NCBI GenBank assembly: GCA_947069175.1
Contig: CAMTDV010000012.1
Location: 36,302,341 to 36,366,340 of the forward strand
DNA length: 64,000 bases
Origin: Scalesia atractyloides
Taxonomy: Eukaryota; Streptophyta; Magnoliopsida; Asterales; Asteraceae
Direction: 5' to 3'
Shown: piece after piece, positions 33,074-46,266 of the stretch
How the letters are laid out: every line of letters starts with the position of its first letter
Numbering within the stretch: position 1 is the stretch's first letter
Translations under genes and position numbers: made by a program
Notes under the pieces: generated by a model
Told to the model about the DNA's origin: nothing
The model's input: the letters and a program-made list of their open reading frames with translations, nothing else
The model's database searches: none

Positions 33074-34506
33074 TGTAACATTTGTGTAAAACAAGGTTTC
33101 GAAAACCCGCACCATTTTTCTAATCTAGTGCGTATTTATTATTGTCGTTATTCTTAAAAATTTTGTCGCAAATAATAAATGTGGTTAGAATTCAAAATTT
33201 TAATAAATAAAACCCTAATTAATAATTAAAACATTAATTAATAAAATAAAACCATAATGTATAAATAAAACCATAAGAAAGTTAAATTAAACTTTAAAAA
33301 TAATCAATCAAAAATTTAAATAAAAAGAAAAGGGGGAAACCGGGATCAGCCCGGTCTCCCGGGCACACACACGCACCAAACACCACTGTGTTACACATAC
33401 AAGATGTGTTATTGTTTGAGTATCAAAATATATATATACTAGTCAAGAAAACCTGCAACTGCAGCAAATCTTCTCCCCGGAGATTTTGCAAAACCACACG
33501 GTTTCTTTTGAAAACCGACAACTGTTCAATGGTTATTTTAAGCAAACTCCAATCAAGATGCGTTGTCAATGAAATCCGAAATCTAGTCGTGGGAAACCAA
33601 AACCGTAAATCCCCTATAAATACCCCCATTGCTAAACATTTCAAGCTCACACCTTCACCTCTCAATTGAAATCACCCTGCTTTCACCTTCGCAAGACCTT
33701 TGTCTCCTCGGAGTTCACTTCCTTTCCGCCGGAATTAACTCACGGAATCCGTCATTGTTTGGTTAAGGATTGCTTGTGTCCAATTCCTCAATTCGTGTGC
33801 ATCTTTCACCGATTAAGGAAACACACCCACGTGAGTGAATCATACAACTCCCCTTTTATTCATGTTTTGGGGTGTATCATGTGTCATACTTGTCTTATTT
33901 AATCAAACACTTGTGCTAATATCATTACGTGATCAAGGTGTATATTTATTTGTGTGTTTTTGGTGTGGTTACATTTTAACATTTCAGTGCAAATCATTCA
34001 TTAGGCATCAGTTCCTCGTGGGATACGAGTTGAGCATCAGGTGCCTCATTAGATCGGCTCCGTTTGATTGAGCCTTGATCTCAAGTACATCATTCATCAT
34101 GTCATGTGTGGATATTATGTGGTTTGTGAATGGTTATAAATGTACATATTCTCACATATGGTTCATGCACAAATTTTATTCAACAACAAATATATTTTTA
34201 CTATTTAAATGTTTACTAAGATTCACTCGCCAACTTTTGTTGACCCAAATCTTTTGTTTTACGCATGATACAGGTGAACAAGCTGAAGAAAAAACACATA
34301 GGAAAGGACCTTAGAAGATTAAACAAAACTATTATGTTCTGAACAATGTTTTGGTTTTATTTGTACTTGTATGACTCATTGAGTTTGAATATTTGAAGTT
34401 TTAATTTCAATTTAATAAATATGAAACTTATTATTAAATGTCATGAGCTTTTGTGATAACCCAATTATGCCCCGACTTTTATTTCCGCTGCGGGTCGGGG
34501 GTGACA
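33074..34506 (+). repeat. solo LTR, Del/Tekay-like gypsy family A
   Basis: It starts TGTAACATTTG and ends GGGGGTGACA (1433 bp). ATAAG lies directly before (33069-33073) and after (34507-34511), an exact target-site duplication. No interior or second LTR follows, so the element was lost by LTR-LTR recombination. A TATA box CTATAAAT lies at 33614-33621. Shared family blocks are TCACTCGCCAACTTTTGTTG, GCATGATACAGGTGA and TTCCGCTGCGGGTC. Removing it rejoins the Athila protease-RT linker. Confidence 0.95.
33334..33400 (-). other. degraded tRNA-like module in LTR A
   Basis: The minus strand reads AACACAGTGGTG (A-box-like) and then ACCGGGCTGATCCCGG (degraded B-box). It aligns with the better preserved module at 62160-62220. 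Confidence 0.5.
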
Positions 34507-34639
34507 ATAAGGAAGTTGACATAACTCATCCTTGAATTCATATTCCCAAGACATCTCAGTTCCATTCCCAACTATGATGTTGATCATAAGAGCAGATGCT
34601 TCTTTTAGCTCATGACTGTTATTCAAATGCTTCTTAATG

Positions 34640-36700
34640 TTAAAAACCATTAATTACTCATTAACTCGAAGAGTTAAATTGCCTTCGAAAACATCAATGA
34701 GAGCTCTAGTAGTGGCTGGGAATGGACACCTAATAATTATAGGAATCTTTGAATCCATATCTAAGATAACAAAGTCTTCGGGATACACAAATTATCCTAT
34801 CTTTACTAGTACATTTTCCACAATACCATGAGAATATTTAACGGATCTGTGATTTAACTGCAAGCTCATGCAGGTAGGTGAATATCCTAGCTTAGCAAAA
34901 TCGAATAGATTAATGCTTGCACCAAGATCGGCTAATGCATCAGTTGTAGCTAATTGTCCAATCTCACACGGGAGTGTTCTAAGATCGGATAATTTCACTG
35001 GTAATTACTTCTGGAGCACAGCTAACATTTGCTACTTCATCCAGCTTCTTTTTATTGGCGAGTAGGGTTTTAGGAAACTTATCATAATTTGGCATTTGTA
35101 CTATGGCTTTGATAAATGGAATGCTGATGTGAAGAGTTTTGAAAAGTTCAAGAAATTTTGAATATTGTTCTTCCATCTTTTCAGTTTTAAGTCGGGCAGG
35201 GTAAGAAATTCTCTGTTGGTATTCAGGAAGAGTACGTTTAACCTTTTTAGCAGGCACATCTTTAACCACTTCCTCAATCTCTGGCTGAACGGGTTTTTCA
35301 AGAGTGGTTGTTTTAGAAATTGGGTCTTCTGTGGAAATACCACTGTGAGTGGTAATTGCTTTAAATTGAGCATTAGGATTAACTTCTCTATTTGAAGGTA
35401 ATTCCCCTTGTTTTGTTTCAGTCATGCATTAGACTAGCCTTCCTAACGCCTTCTCAATGTTCTGTAGTGATGCCTTATGTTGCTTCAGCTCTTCGTGTGT
35501 GTTATCCGTCCGAATATTAGTAGCTTCAATATATTTCTTCATTATGACCTCCAATTCGGGTTTCGTTATTGTATTCCTTTGATTGAATCCTGGAGGGGCA
35601 GAATTCAAATAAATTCTTCCAACTAAAATTAGTTTGGTTTATCTAAGAAGGGGTATAAGTTTCACTGTATGGAATGTTTTGAAATCCCCCTTGGTTTTGA
35701 CGTAGGATGCTTCCTCCTTAGTTTTATACAGGCATACTATCACCTTATGTGCTCCTCCATATGTCGTACACTTTTCATTTTCATCTCTTCCTCCCTCAAG
35801 CAACTGGGCCATCTTCATTGTTAATGTTTCAACCTTTGCGTGCAGCATACCATCATCCTCCACTTGGTATAGACCTGCCTTCTTCCTAAAGCAAGATACT
35901 TTTGAAGGTCCATTTGCAGCTAGCTTATCCGTCGGTACAAAAGCATAAGTTGGGGTGAAGTCTGCAAAGACTACTTTGGTGACTATATCTAGGGTTTGCC
36001 TAAATTCTAAGAATAGACCGTCTAAGAAAGTTTGACAAACTAACCATGGCTCTACTCCATGGTTGGGACATTTTCGTATGATCTCTTTATATCGGTCCTA
36101 TGCTTTGGTGAATGACTCCCCATCTTGTTGATGAAAAGTGAGGATTTTGTTTCTCAACTTGTTAATCCTAGAAGAAACGTTTCATTAAGAACGTATCAAC
36201 TAAGATATCCTAGGTAGTTATGGAGCCACCTTCTTGGGGTAGAAGCCAACTGCGACCTTTCCCAACAAGTGAAAACGAAAATAGGCACAATTTGATTGCA
36301 TCTGGTGAATCACCATGAATCTTGAATGTATCGCAACATTGCAAGAACATGTTGATGTGTGCATTTGGACCCTCATCCTCTAGTCCAGAAAATTGACTGC
36401 TTGTCTGAATAAGATTTATGACTTGAGGAGGGATTGTGAATGTCCCTGCATTAGTAGCGGGACGAGTGATACTAGATGGAACAGTGGTTGAAGGTAGAAT
36501 ATGATGTGAAATTGAAAGTTCAGTATCCGGTTCCCACATGCTCGCTAGAGCTTCGAGTTCCTCCACTTCTTCTGGTTTTGATTGTGTTGGAATCTCTACC
36601 AGCGCCACTTTATCCTTCTTCTTCTTGGGCGTTTTTGGTATTGAACCCTCTGGTTCAGAAAAGTGGTTCTATTACTCTACAAGATCGTGTGGTACGCCTA
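34640..36700 (-). pseudogene. Athila-like gag and protease (broken)
   Basis: Gag (from about 36700 down): FTIPPQVINLIQTSSQFSGL, INMFLQCCDTFKIHG, LVGKGRSWLLPQEGGSITT, then several frame changes. Open again at 35425-34979: HSGISTEDP, LPEYQQRISYPARLKTEKM, FLELFKTLHISIPFIKAIVQ, MPNYDKFPKTLLANKKKLDE. Next comes protease: DALADLGASINLFDFAKLG, SLQLNHRSVKYSHGIVENVL and a degraded MDSKIPIIIRCPF segment to about 34640. The DLGAS active-site Asp is intact. Gag would form the particle and protease would mature it. In another frame the part between gag and 35425 still reads as decayed gag. Confidence 0.88.
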
Positions 36701-36800
36701 AACAAATAGTTTCTTAAGTAGATTAAGAAAGAAAGTAACCAAACAAAGCAAATATAAATAACTGCACTACTAAAACAAAGCCTTTCCTATTAGTGTCGTG

Positions 36801-36818
36801 TCCCCCGTAACGGTGCCA
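36801..36818 (-). other. tRNA-Asp-type PBS, Athila-like element
   Basis: The minus strand reads TGGCACCGTTACGGGGGA, matching the plant Asp-type PBS at most positions, six bases after the LTR end. Confidence 0.85.
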
Positions 36819-36824
36819 AAAACT

Positions 36825-38328
36825 TGACGTGCATAGAGAGTAACAATTAAATTGACACATAACACAACTGAGTTTTAAGGATAAAAACACTAATACTAAC
36901 TACACACGTTCTAGACAAGTGTATCAATATATAGTATCGTCTAGTTAAGTACCCAAGTATCAATTGGTGGACACTATAATCTACTAGTACTAAACCTATT
37001 ACTTAATATGCAATCTAAGAACTTAAGAAAATAAATACTTAAAACTAATAACCTGAATTACTAAGAATTACTACCAAGAGATGAGAATGTATAACCATCC
37101 TAAACTTGAACCAATGACAATTGCTCATATTGATGATGGACCATCCTACTAAACCACTCCAAGACTTAACTTGCCTATGGCGTACAAAGTGCTAAAATAT
37201 ATTAGATCCGACTAAGGTTAATCTTATCAAACTAGGATTAAGTCTATAAACACACCTTTTATACCTAACTCAATAAAGCTATTCATAGTATGAATTCTTA
37301 TAACTTAAGGTTTCCAGCCTAGTGCTCATAGCATTAAAGAACCAAGCGAATACTACTAACAAGGTGAGACATTTAAAAAACCCTAATTAGTTTATAGATT
37401 CTTTTAATGAAACCCTTCCCATAAGTAGCACATATGTCAAACCATTTATGAAAAATAGTTGTCTATTACCTACTAAGTTTCAAGCCCTAGGCTAATGGAC
37501 GTCAATAAACCCTATAGTAAATACTGAAACAAGCATGCATAACGTCATAGAAAGTTCATTATCACCACACAACTAACATCATAACCAATGTTAACATACA
37601 CACATATGCATCATAAGAATTCAACCAAATTATACTACTAAAATTGTATAAGCAGGAAATCAATCATCGGTCATAAACAAAACACCATATCATCTCATTT
37701 AGGACAGTTATAATAAGTTTAGCCGATAATGACAAATAAATTCAACACAAGTATCAAATTCATCATTATTACAAAAAGTTTAAAGACTACAAACTATAAA
37801 GAGTAACCCATGAAATCATATATCTTCTTCCACGTGCTCTCAAACTTGAGTGTCGTCCTCTTCTCTCTTTTCCTTTAGATTTTTCCTTTCTTCACAACCA
37901 TTTTTTTGCATTTTCTTTGAAGTTTCAGCCTCTCTTAGGTTTTCCAATAGTATCCTCTTTATAGCACAAAACAACCCTAATTTTAACTTACTTACAGGCC
38001 ATGTAGATGGGCCAGGCCCACTACTCGTAATCTTCATGAATCAACTCTGGCCCACTTTCCAATACAGGTCTGATACTACAGTTACTTGGCGGCACATATG
38101 ATCCATAACCCATGGGTCGGATACGGGTCGTAAGCTTCTTGATCTCTGTGTCAGTATTCTAGTCTTTAACTATTATTCCATTATACCATTTTTAAGTCCA
38201 AACACCCTCTTTTCTGTATTCACCTGCAAAACTCAACAAAACATAATTATACATATCTTATCAGCATCAGTTGCCCTTATAAATGCGTCTTTTATCATAA
38301 GATTATTACGTTTCCTATGGCTACATCA
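36825..38328 (-). repeat. Athila-like 5' LTR
   Basis: The minus strand starts TGATGTAGCC (38328) and ends GCACGTCA (36825), 1504 bp. The first 230 bp match the truncated 3' LTR at 28719-28962. Interior positions 37840-38100 can be read as open frames on both strands, but this is LTR DNA. Confidence 0.85.
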
Positions 38329-38946
38329 ACGTCACCATTGTATGCGATGTGACGAGGCAACATTGTCATGGTTTCGTTACGAGCTTATGTCGGCACATGC
38401 GTCATGATTTTGCATGACAATGATTTGATCATTGTGATTTCCATCAAATTACGCATACTAGTATTTATCAAAGAATTAAGGTTTCAATTGTGTCATTTAA
38501 ACATGTGAACTCACCAACATTATATTGACATTTTATGGATGTTTCTCTGGCAAGTGAACAATGGTTCACAGGATTAGAGTTCTTTGCATGCATCTTAGAT
38601 GATTCCATTTTGTGGTGTTTCGTCATGTATGTTTCATAAACATTGTCTTTTGTTGGGTGTTTTTGGACAAGTTCATGTAAATAAAGGATACCATTCCAAT
38701 ATGGTGTGTGTATATTAGTAGAATTAATAAAGCCAATGAAATATATTGATTATGTTATGACATCTCAAAACCAAAAAAAAACAAACCAAACAAACTATAC
38801 ATAAATAAATAAAATGCGCCAAATACAATTAGCAAAGAGGGTTGCACAAAAAGTTGGCATATGCACAATGCACGATATAATAGTAACAGTAAGTCAGTGA
38901 CACAAAATAAAAAAAATGAAAATAGTTAGTATTGTATTATTGTGAT
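38329..38946. other. LTR-like remnant
   Basis: GTGAACTCACCAACATTATATTGAC near 38504 resembles the conserved Tekay-type LTR block around CTCGCCAACTTTTGTTGAC, so this may be the tail of an old LTR. No boundaries were found. Confidence 0.4.
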
Positions 38947-39169
38947 TGTTATGAATTATTATCTTTAATGTGTGACTATCCACATGTCTTCATAATATGG
39001 TGACTCTTCATGTACTTAATTCCCATCTTTGTAAGCCTATAAATAGAAGCATATGTAGTTCATACTTTACATCAATAAGAATGATTCTTTAATTCTTCTT
39101 TCTATCTTTCTCTCTATATGATCTCTATAATATATCATATATTGATTGCTATTAGGTTGTTTTAAAACA
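38947..39169 (+). repeat. 5' LTR of old copia
   Basis: TGTTATGAATT...TTTTAAAACA. It contains CTATAAATAG at 39038-39047. A candidate PBS CGTTATCAGCACGA follows at 39170-39183. I could not assign its tRNA. Confidence 0.85.
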
Positions 39170-39183
39170 CGTTATCAGCACGA

Positions 39184-42015
39184 ATTACTTGTAGAATCAG
39201 ATCGCATTGCATATTGCAAGGCAAGTCATCTTTTACCTATCATTATTCTTAATTCTTTCTAAGACCATAATGTAATTCATACAATCCTGGGTTGAGTTAA
39301 AGATTTTTAGTTTTCTATTGAGTCTCCCAAAATAATCATATTATAATTTATACATTTTTGGATATATCGAGATCTATATATTTAGTTTTAACATGTTTAT
39401 AAATTATATGTTATTTCAACATGTTTATGAATTATACATTGTTAGAAAAAGCAAATTGTACATGATTAATTATTTTCTAGTGAATTATTTATCAAAACAG
39501 ATTATTCTTGACATGTATTATGTGATACTATATACTAAAAGATGGTTTATTCATATTATATGTGATCTAATCTTTTAATTGAAAATATTTGTGACGAATA
39601 GCACATGAAAATTCTTTCATACCAAAACTTTTTTATTTTATTTTAATTAATTCATTGTATTTTTAAACATGAATGGGTTCATAAAGATTTTATATAATCT
39701 ACTAACATAAAGGACGTTAAATTGCACTTATGACTAAATAAATCTTTCTATTGTATTTAATATTTTGTGATGCTGTTGTTATTCAGTGAGCAAAAAATGT
39801 TCAGTTTTAGTTTCATGCGAATAATATTTTGAAACTTTAAATTATGGTTTTAGGAAGTTATGCAATATTTTATTATCATTATGATGTATATTTACAAATA
39901 TGTATGGATTAGTGATCTTGATTATCTTGTTTAACATTTGAAAAGAATTTACTTTTTTTTTATAAACAAGCAGTTATAGATTTATAAACCACAACCATAT
40001 TCAAGTCGAGATGAGTTTTATTACTAAGTCACTTACATTATTTTGGTTAATTCATAAACCCCCTTGCCGTTTTGTAACATGTGTGATGTTAGAGTTACAT
40101 AATATAACAATGTCAACTCAACCATCAAAATGTTGAGATTGAGCACACGTCTTTCTTTCATATCTTATATGTTTATGTCTTTCATATGCATCAAGGTAGA
40201 TTGACACATATTTTTATAGTGTAAGATGTTCATGTGATTGGTTATGACGTTGTAGGTTAAATATATAACTTATATATATTATATATTATATATATATATA
40301 CATTTGCTTCTAAGAAAAGAAAACATATTATCTCATAAAATGTTAGTATAAATTGTTTATACTGTAACAACATGTTATAAAATCATGTATTGTATAATTT
40401 AATTGCCATGATACTTGTAGATGTTATCATCTCAATTCTTGTATTTTAACTTCCCTATAAATTTATGAATTATCCAAGACTTAAATAGTTGAAATGTTTG
40501 TATATATAACAAAAGATATATGTTATTTTCCATAGGTTATTAAACTATCATGCTATTAGAGTGAAAAATAGTTGCATATAATCTATACTTGTGATTAGTT
40601 ATTCCATGGCAAATTAAAACATAAACTAAACATATTTTCATATGTTCTTATTTCATAAAGTTTTCGTATAATTTGTTTTATATGATGATATGTTATAACA
40701 CCATATACTATATAATTTGACATTATATTCTACATATTATTATTTATTTGTTGGGATAATATTTCAAAGTTGTTTATTGTTATTGTCATTCTCATGAAAT
40801 CTTATAAGCATGTTTAAATTCATGCTTACTTATTTAAAACATATTGAGGTAAAGACATGACACCTGAAGTGTGAACCATTATAAATATATGGAAGCTTGT
40901 AAGATTTTACACTAATAGATCATAATGACTTGGACACGTAATTACTTCTCGATATATATCATGAGATGAGAAGATTATTTATAAGAATACGTTGAAAAAA
41001 CAACTTCCGTTTGTCAAACCTAAAATATGCTCATAGAGTAGCAATATTACTAAAGAATATATAAGGTTTGAAATGACCGGAATGAAGGTTGTGTGGTTCT
41101 AATCCATTCCATGAAATGGATGTGATGATATAATGATCTGGGTCGTGATCATGTACATAACAAAGGCAATTGTAATAGTGCCACCATGAAAGTTGTGTAT
41201 TTATATCCCTAAGGTGAATGTGATGATATAATGATATGTGTAAAGTTCGTGGTCATGGTAGTTGAGGAAATTGCTATGATGCTAATGTTAATAATGAGAT
41301 CAAGTAAGTTAATAATGTGATGATTATACAATGATTGTTATAAAGGTCATGATCATGGTGAATGAGGAAATTGTATTGATCCTAATGTTGATAATAAGAT
41401 CAACCATGTTAATTTTGAAATCGACCACACGAAGTGGCATACTAAGGGAGTGATTATAGACGAATAAAATATGAAAAATATGTTATAATATGAATGATTG
41501 AAATAATAATTATTATTCTCTTGTATCTTGTATTGTGTATTAACCAAACACGAATGCAACTAAATGTATATATGATGATCATAAACCTGAAGCTTATGGA
41601 TCATAATTATTTAATGACTGACATGACTGGTTAGACCATACCGAGTCAATGATGATGTGAAATCTACTGAGGAACCTGAAGTGTCTTCATGATAATTATA
41701 CATGTAATGTTTGCTCTCAAGTGGAAGTTAATTATTTACCAACTACAAGTTGGGCGTAAATCCCTAAAATATTTTGGAAATGACATTGTTTATACCATTT
41801 AGTATTTTTAAATCGATTCATTGTCTAAATGGTTATCAAATTCGCAACCTAAAGTTTGCGTGACTTGCGGCTTAGCTTTCAAGATAGCAAGCACATAATT
41901 CTAGCGTATTATATTTATATTGATATCTATGGTGATCATGATACCCATTTTACTAATGATTATTACAATAAGTGTGACAAATGTCGTTACGCGAATTGCT
42001 TTTGTTGAAGATGAT
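39184..42015 (+). other. decayed 5' interior of old copia
   Basis: Extremely AT-rich with no sizeable ORF. A (TA)n tract lies near 40270-40302. Short imperfect repeats of GTTGTG...GTGATGATATAATGAT occur at 41085-41350. I see no readable gag. A faint pre-integrase-like reading near 41815-41890 is not strong enough to annotate. Confidence 0.5.
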
Positions 42016-42020
42016 GACCA

Positions 42021-44086
42021 TGTAACATTCGTAAAAAGAATGAATCCTAAAACCCGACCCGTTTTTGTAACTCGGTCCGTTTTCATATTCCACGTAATTT
42101 TGTTTAATGTTTAAGCAAAAAATGTCTTGGATTCTATGTTTTGATCATACATGTTATCATATCTGGTGATTTATAGTCTTATACATGTTTTATACAACCT
42201 TGTAAATTAATTTCCATGTATTTTGAAGCAACCCTCCATATCTCTAAGGTCTAAAACTAAGGTTTTCCTTAAGTTAATCAAAAACTTTACAGACTTCGTG
42301 AACATACCTAGCACATCATATCCTAACCTTCTTATCATCCAAACTTCATTATATATATATGCCTTAAGATAAGACATTGTGTTTTGGAGGGTTTAGATGT
42401 AAATGATAGCAAAGAAGCTCTACATGTCGTATTCTTAGTTTTGTCATAAGATGACTTTCGGGTGACTTTCTTTCTCCATCCTTGAGCTATCATTCTGGTC
42501 CATTCAAAGCTCCAAGATATACTTGATATACTAAGGATCAAGTAGGTTCAAATTGTGCATAAAAGTGAGCTCCAGCGTAACAGGAATCACAAACACAAGT
42601 TTTAGAACATAACCCTCGACCCGCATCAAGACCCAAGGTTTAAGCCCAATTCTCGACATCATGAATATTGGATTACTCTCTTCCATATGATAGTACTCTG
42701 AAAATAATGGACGTAGGCGAAAACCGTGCGCGAAACGGAGTTATAACGAAGCGGGAATCGCCAAAACAAGTTTGGTGTTTGTTGCTGATTTGAAAGACGC
42801 GAAAATCTTGTTTTAAGGTCATCCCACATCGCCCCAATCACCAATTTGTGCTCCATTTCACACCTATAAATACCCTTGCTTGGTTCTTTATAGCTTGCAA
42901 CTCCTAGTTTGAGTATAAACAAGTGGAATAACCAAATTTGGTGGCTCCACAAGCACAATACCCATTTGGGTGTGGTGTGTAGTAGTTTTTATTTCCACTT
43001 TCGACGAGGAGGTGCCGCCCTTCAAGCTCTTCTCATTTTGTAAAGTTTTTCTTTGAGGCAATCTTCCTTTCTTTGTTCTTTTATTTTTTTATTTTTATTT
43101 TTATTTTAATATTCATTTATTTATTGCTTTCTTAGTTTAATTAGTTTAGTTTAGGTTCTTAGTTAAGAAGCATTAGGCTCGTTAAGGTAGCCTAGTTTAG
43201 TCTCGCCTTTAGGCTTGTCGTAGCCTTGTAGAGGTCCGTTCGGCTTAACGAGTCTAACATATCATGTTCGTTCATTTAGCTATGCCTAGCATAACGTTTA
43301 CTTTTTTTTGTTGCATTCGTTTGTCTAGCTTAAATCACGCTCAATTGGATTTTCTCCTTATTCTCGTGCGGTTATTCACTAAGAATTAAAAATGCAAACA
43401 TTGTGAGTGAATTCTTACAACTTCCCCTTTTTATTTATGTTTTGGGGTGTATCATGTGTGGTTTACATATTTCGTTTATTCAAACAATTGTGCTATTAAC
43501 ATTATATGATCTAACGTGTGATGTAAATGTTGTTTGTTGTATTGCGTGTTTACATTTTTGTCAGTTGCGTGCAATTCATTCATTAGGCCCATCAGTTCCT
43601 TGTTGGAGACGAGTTGAGCATCTGGTGCCTCATTAGATCGGCTCCGTTTGATTGAGCCTTGATCTCATTGTTCATCATTTGTCATGTTTGTGTGTGCATT
43701 GATTGATAATATGTGGCTTGTGGTTAGATTTACATATGCGGTTACTCATATTTGGTGCATACACATTTTTATTTAAATAACCAATATAATTAATTCTTTC
43801 CAATGTTTAAATAAGATTCACTCGCCAACTTTTGTTGACCCAAAAACCATTTTACACATGATACAGGTGAACAGGTTGAAGCAAGGAACACCTAGAATTT
43901 GCCTTAGAAGAAAAATAAAGAGTTCATGAATGTTGTGTTTAGAACATGTTGTGCTTGTATGTTTATTGTAATTTCTCCTTTAAATGGAAATAATAAATAT
44001 GAAACTTTATAGTAAATGTCATGAGCTTTGATGAAAACCCAATCATGCCCGACTACCATTTTCCGCTGCGGGTCACGGGTGTGACA
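42021..44086 (+). repeat. 5' LTR of Tekay-like element
   Basis: TGTAACATTC...GGGTGTGACA. TATA box CTATAAAT at 42864-42871. Shared family blocks are CTCGCCAACTTTTGTTGACC (near 43822) and GATACAGGTGAACAGG. Partner is 47768-49825. Confidence 0.95.
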
Positions 44087-44088
44087 GA

Positions 44089-44101
44089 TTGGTATCAGAG
44101 C
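44089..44101 (+). other. PBS, initiator-Met tRNA type
   Basis: TTGGTATCAGAGC lies two bases after the 5' LTR. Confidence 0.93.
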
Positions 44102-44917
44102 TTTTAACTATAGGGATATGGATAGGTTATTAGACCCTTAGAGCCTATACTATAGTCGATTAGATTTTTAATTGCTTATGTGGTTACATGCAAACTTATG
44201 ATGTTTTTTGTTTCATATTTGCAACACACACAAATGCATGCAAGCACTTCCATATCATTTTGTTAATACTTAATGAGTTAAACATATTGTCAAACATAAC
44301 ATGCTTACATATACATTCATCAAGCACGTTTCAATTCTCACATATTCAAATCATTCTCATATTTTCTTTATTCAAGATTTGTGATGTTTTCGTTTTTCGA
44401 TCTTATCAAAGTGAGTTTTACGATGGGCATGTAGTAACTGGAAGGGTACAAGTACCGGTAGTTGAAACATCTGTCTAGGTGGCATTCGTATAAATCAAAT
44501 ATAACGGACTAGTTTTCCTACTTGGGGTCTAACGATGAGAGTACAAGGACCTATTAGGCCAAAGCATGCCACACCAAACGTCGTTCGAACTAACCCTACT
44601 TTGAGTTGTCACTATGTCTATACCAGGACACTCTCCGACCTTATACTTTGCAATCATGTTTTACGACTTTCATTCGGGTGGCGCTAGTGTTAACAGGCCA
44701 ACACCAATGTGAACCCTACCAGAGCCCAGTAGTCATGGGGGCCCACATGACTACCAAGGCCAAGTATGGGGACATATGGGAGCACAAACATGAGCAAAGC
44801 CCAAGACATCCTATGGATGTAGCAAATTTATTTTTTCATTTGTTTTGTGGATGTTCATTTATACGACACATGACACCTACATGTCAAACTCATACTCTCG
44901 ATAGGTATTCCTTGTAG
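44102..44917 (+). other. 5' leader of the Tekay-like element
   Basis: Non-coding leader between PBS and gag. Short open stretches at 44188-44478 and 44606-44917 match no family. Confidence 0.6.
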
Positions 44918-46266
44918 ATGTCTTCTAGTCACTCTCGTAGAGGTAGGAGATCAGGAAAATCTCGCGAGCGCATGGCTGCCCAAAATCGCTAAAAAAATGG
45001 CTGCCGTAATTCCCAACATCGTAGTTCAAGTCCAACAAACCCTTGCCGCTAATCCCATCAACCCAATCAACCAAGAAGATCAAAATGTTGTTAACCTCCC
45101 CCAAATACCACCAAGTGCACCTACAAGCACTTCAATTCATGTGACCCTCCGAAGTACGAAGGTACTGAGGGAGTCACTACTCTCCTTCGATGGTTCGAAG
45201 AGATGGAGAGTACCTTCATCAACTTGATTGTCCCAACGACCGCAAAGTACGCTATGTTACTAGGACGCTTGTATAGAGTAGCCCTCATGTGGTGGAATGC
45301 TGAGAAGGGCAGACGAGGCATGAAGCCGCTGTAGCCCTAACATGGGAAGAATTGAGAGAGCTTATGACTAGACGTTTCTGTCCAAGAAGTGAAATAAAGA
45401 AATTAGAGGACGAGTTCTATTCATTAAAGCAAAAAGAGGGAGATCACAAAACCTATAACAAGAGGTTCCTCGAGCTGAATCAAATGGTTCCAAATTGTTT
45501 CACCCCTCTCTATCGCCTGATCGAGCACAACATTCGGGGTCTTCCTCCAAAGATTCAAGACCCTGTGATGAGTACTACACCTGCAACTTTGGAAGCAGCA
45601 ATGGAGCTAGCTACAGAGCTCACCGAAAACCACATTACGAATAGAGACTTCAAGATGAGAAGAAGAAAGATAAAACACCAACAAAAACCTCAAACTCAAC
45701 CCAAACTGAATCCTCTTCCCAACCCACTACTAGGAGAAAGCGAGACGGGCAAAATTTCGCTATCACTCAAGGCAATCAACCAGCCCCACAAGCCGTACCA
45801 CTTCAAGCTATCCCAATCACTCAAGTAGCACCCAACTCTGCTTACCCAAATAAGAAACCCTACATTAGACCTCACCCTCAATGCAACACCTGCTTTTATC
45901 ACCATCAACCTACCATACCCTGTCGATTGTGTGCTAATTGTGGGCGTCATGGTCATCTAAGTAAGACTTGTCGCATGTCCCAAAAACCAAACTTCACCCT
46001 CTACCCAAAACATGATCCAACCCTATCAACAACCTCAATACCCCATAGTTCCATATGTTCGAGCTTGCTTTAATTGTGGTGACCCTACCCACTTTAGAAA
46101 CACGTGCCCTAGATTGGTTAACATCATAAACGCCCAAGCTCAAGCAAACCTAGTTAACCAAGCAAACCAGGCAAACCCAGCACCCCCACCAGCAAGAGGG
46201 AGAGCCTTCAACATCAACGCAAACCCAGTTGAGGTCAACAACGGTGCGAACGAAAAACCTAACTAG
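44918..46266 (+). pseudogene. Tekay-like gag with two intact CCHC knuckles, frameshifted
   Basis: A basic N-terminus (MSSSHSRRGRRSGKSRERM) starts at 44918. Frame is lost in an A-run near 44992 and resumes with AAVIPNIVVQVQQTL. The gag core follows: CDPPKYEGTEGVTTLLRWFE near 45141, VALMWWNAEKGRRG near 45280, and after a frameshift LTWEELRELMTRRFCPRSE, LKQKEGDHKTYNKRFLEL and IRGLPPKIQDPVMSTTPATL to about 45690. Knuckles are CANCGRHGHLSKTC (near 45931-45972) and CFNCGDPTHFRNTC (46069-46110), both with all zinc ligands. Gag binds RNA and builds the particle. Three or four frameshifts suggest this copy no longer makes full-length Gag. Confidence 0.9.

Larger units (their letters stand above)
28719..38328 (-). 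mobile_element. Athila-like gypsy element with env-like ORF, pol deleted
   Basis: Read on the minus strand: 5' LTR (38328-36825), Asp-type PBS (36818-36801), gag-protease (36700-34640), linker, env-like ORF (31919-30570), non-coding 3' region with Athila-type repeats, PPT (28980-28963), and the start of the 3' LTR (28962-28719). RT, RNase H and integrase are absent. A solo LTR (33074-34506) sits in the linker. The 3' LTR is cut at 28719 where + strand gypsy gag begins. Confidence 0.88.
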
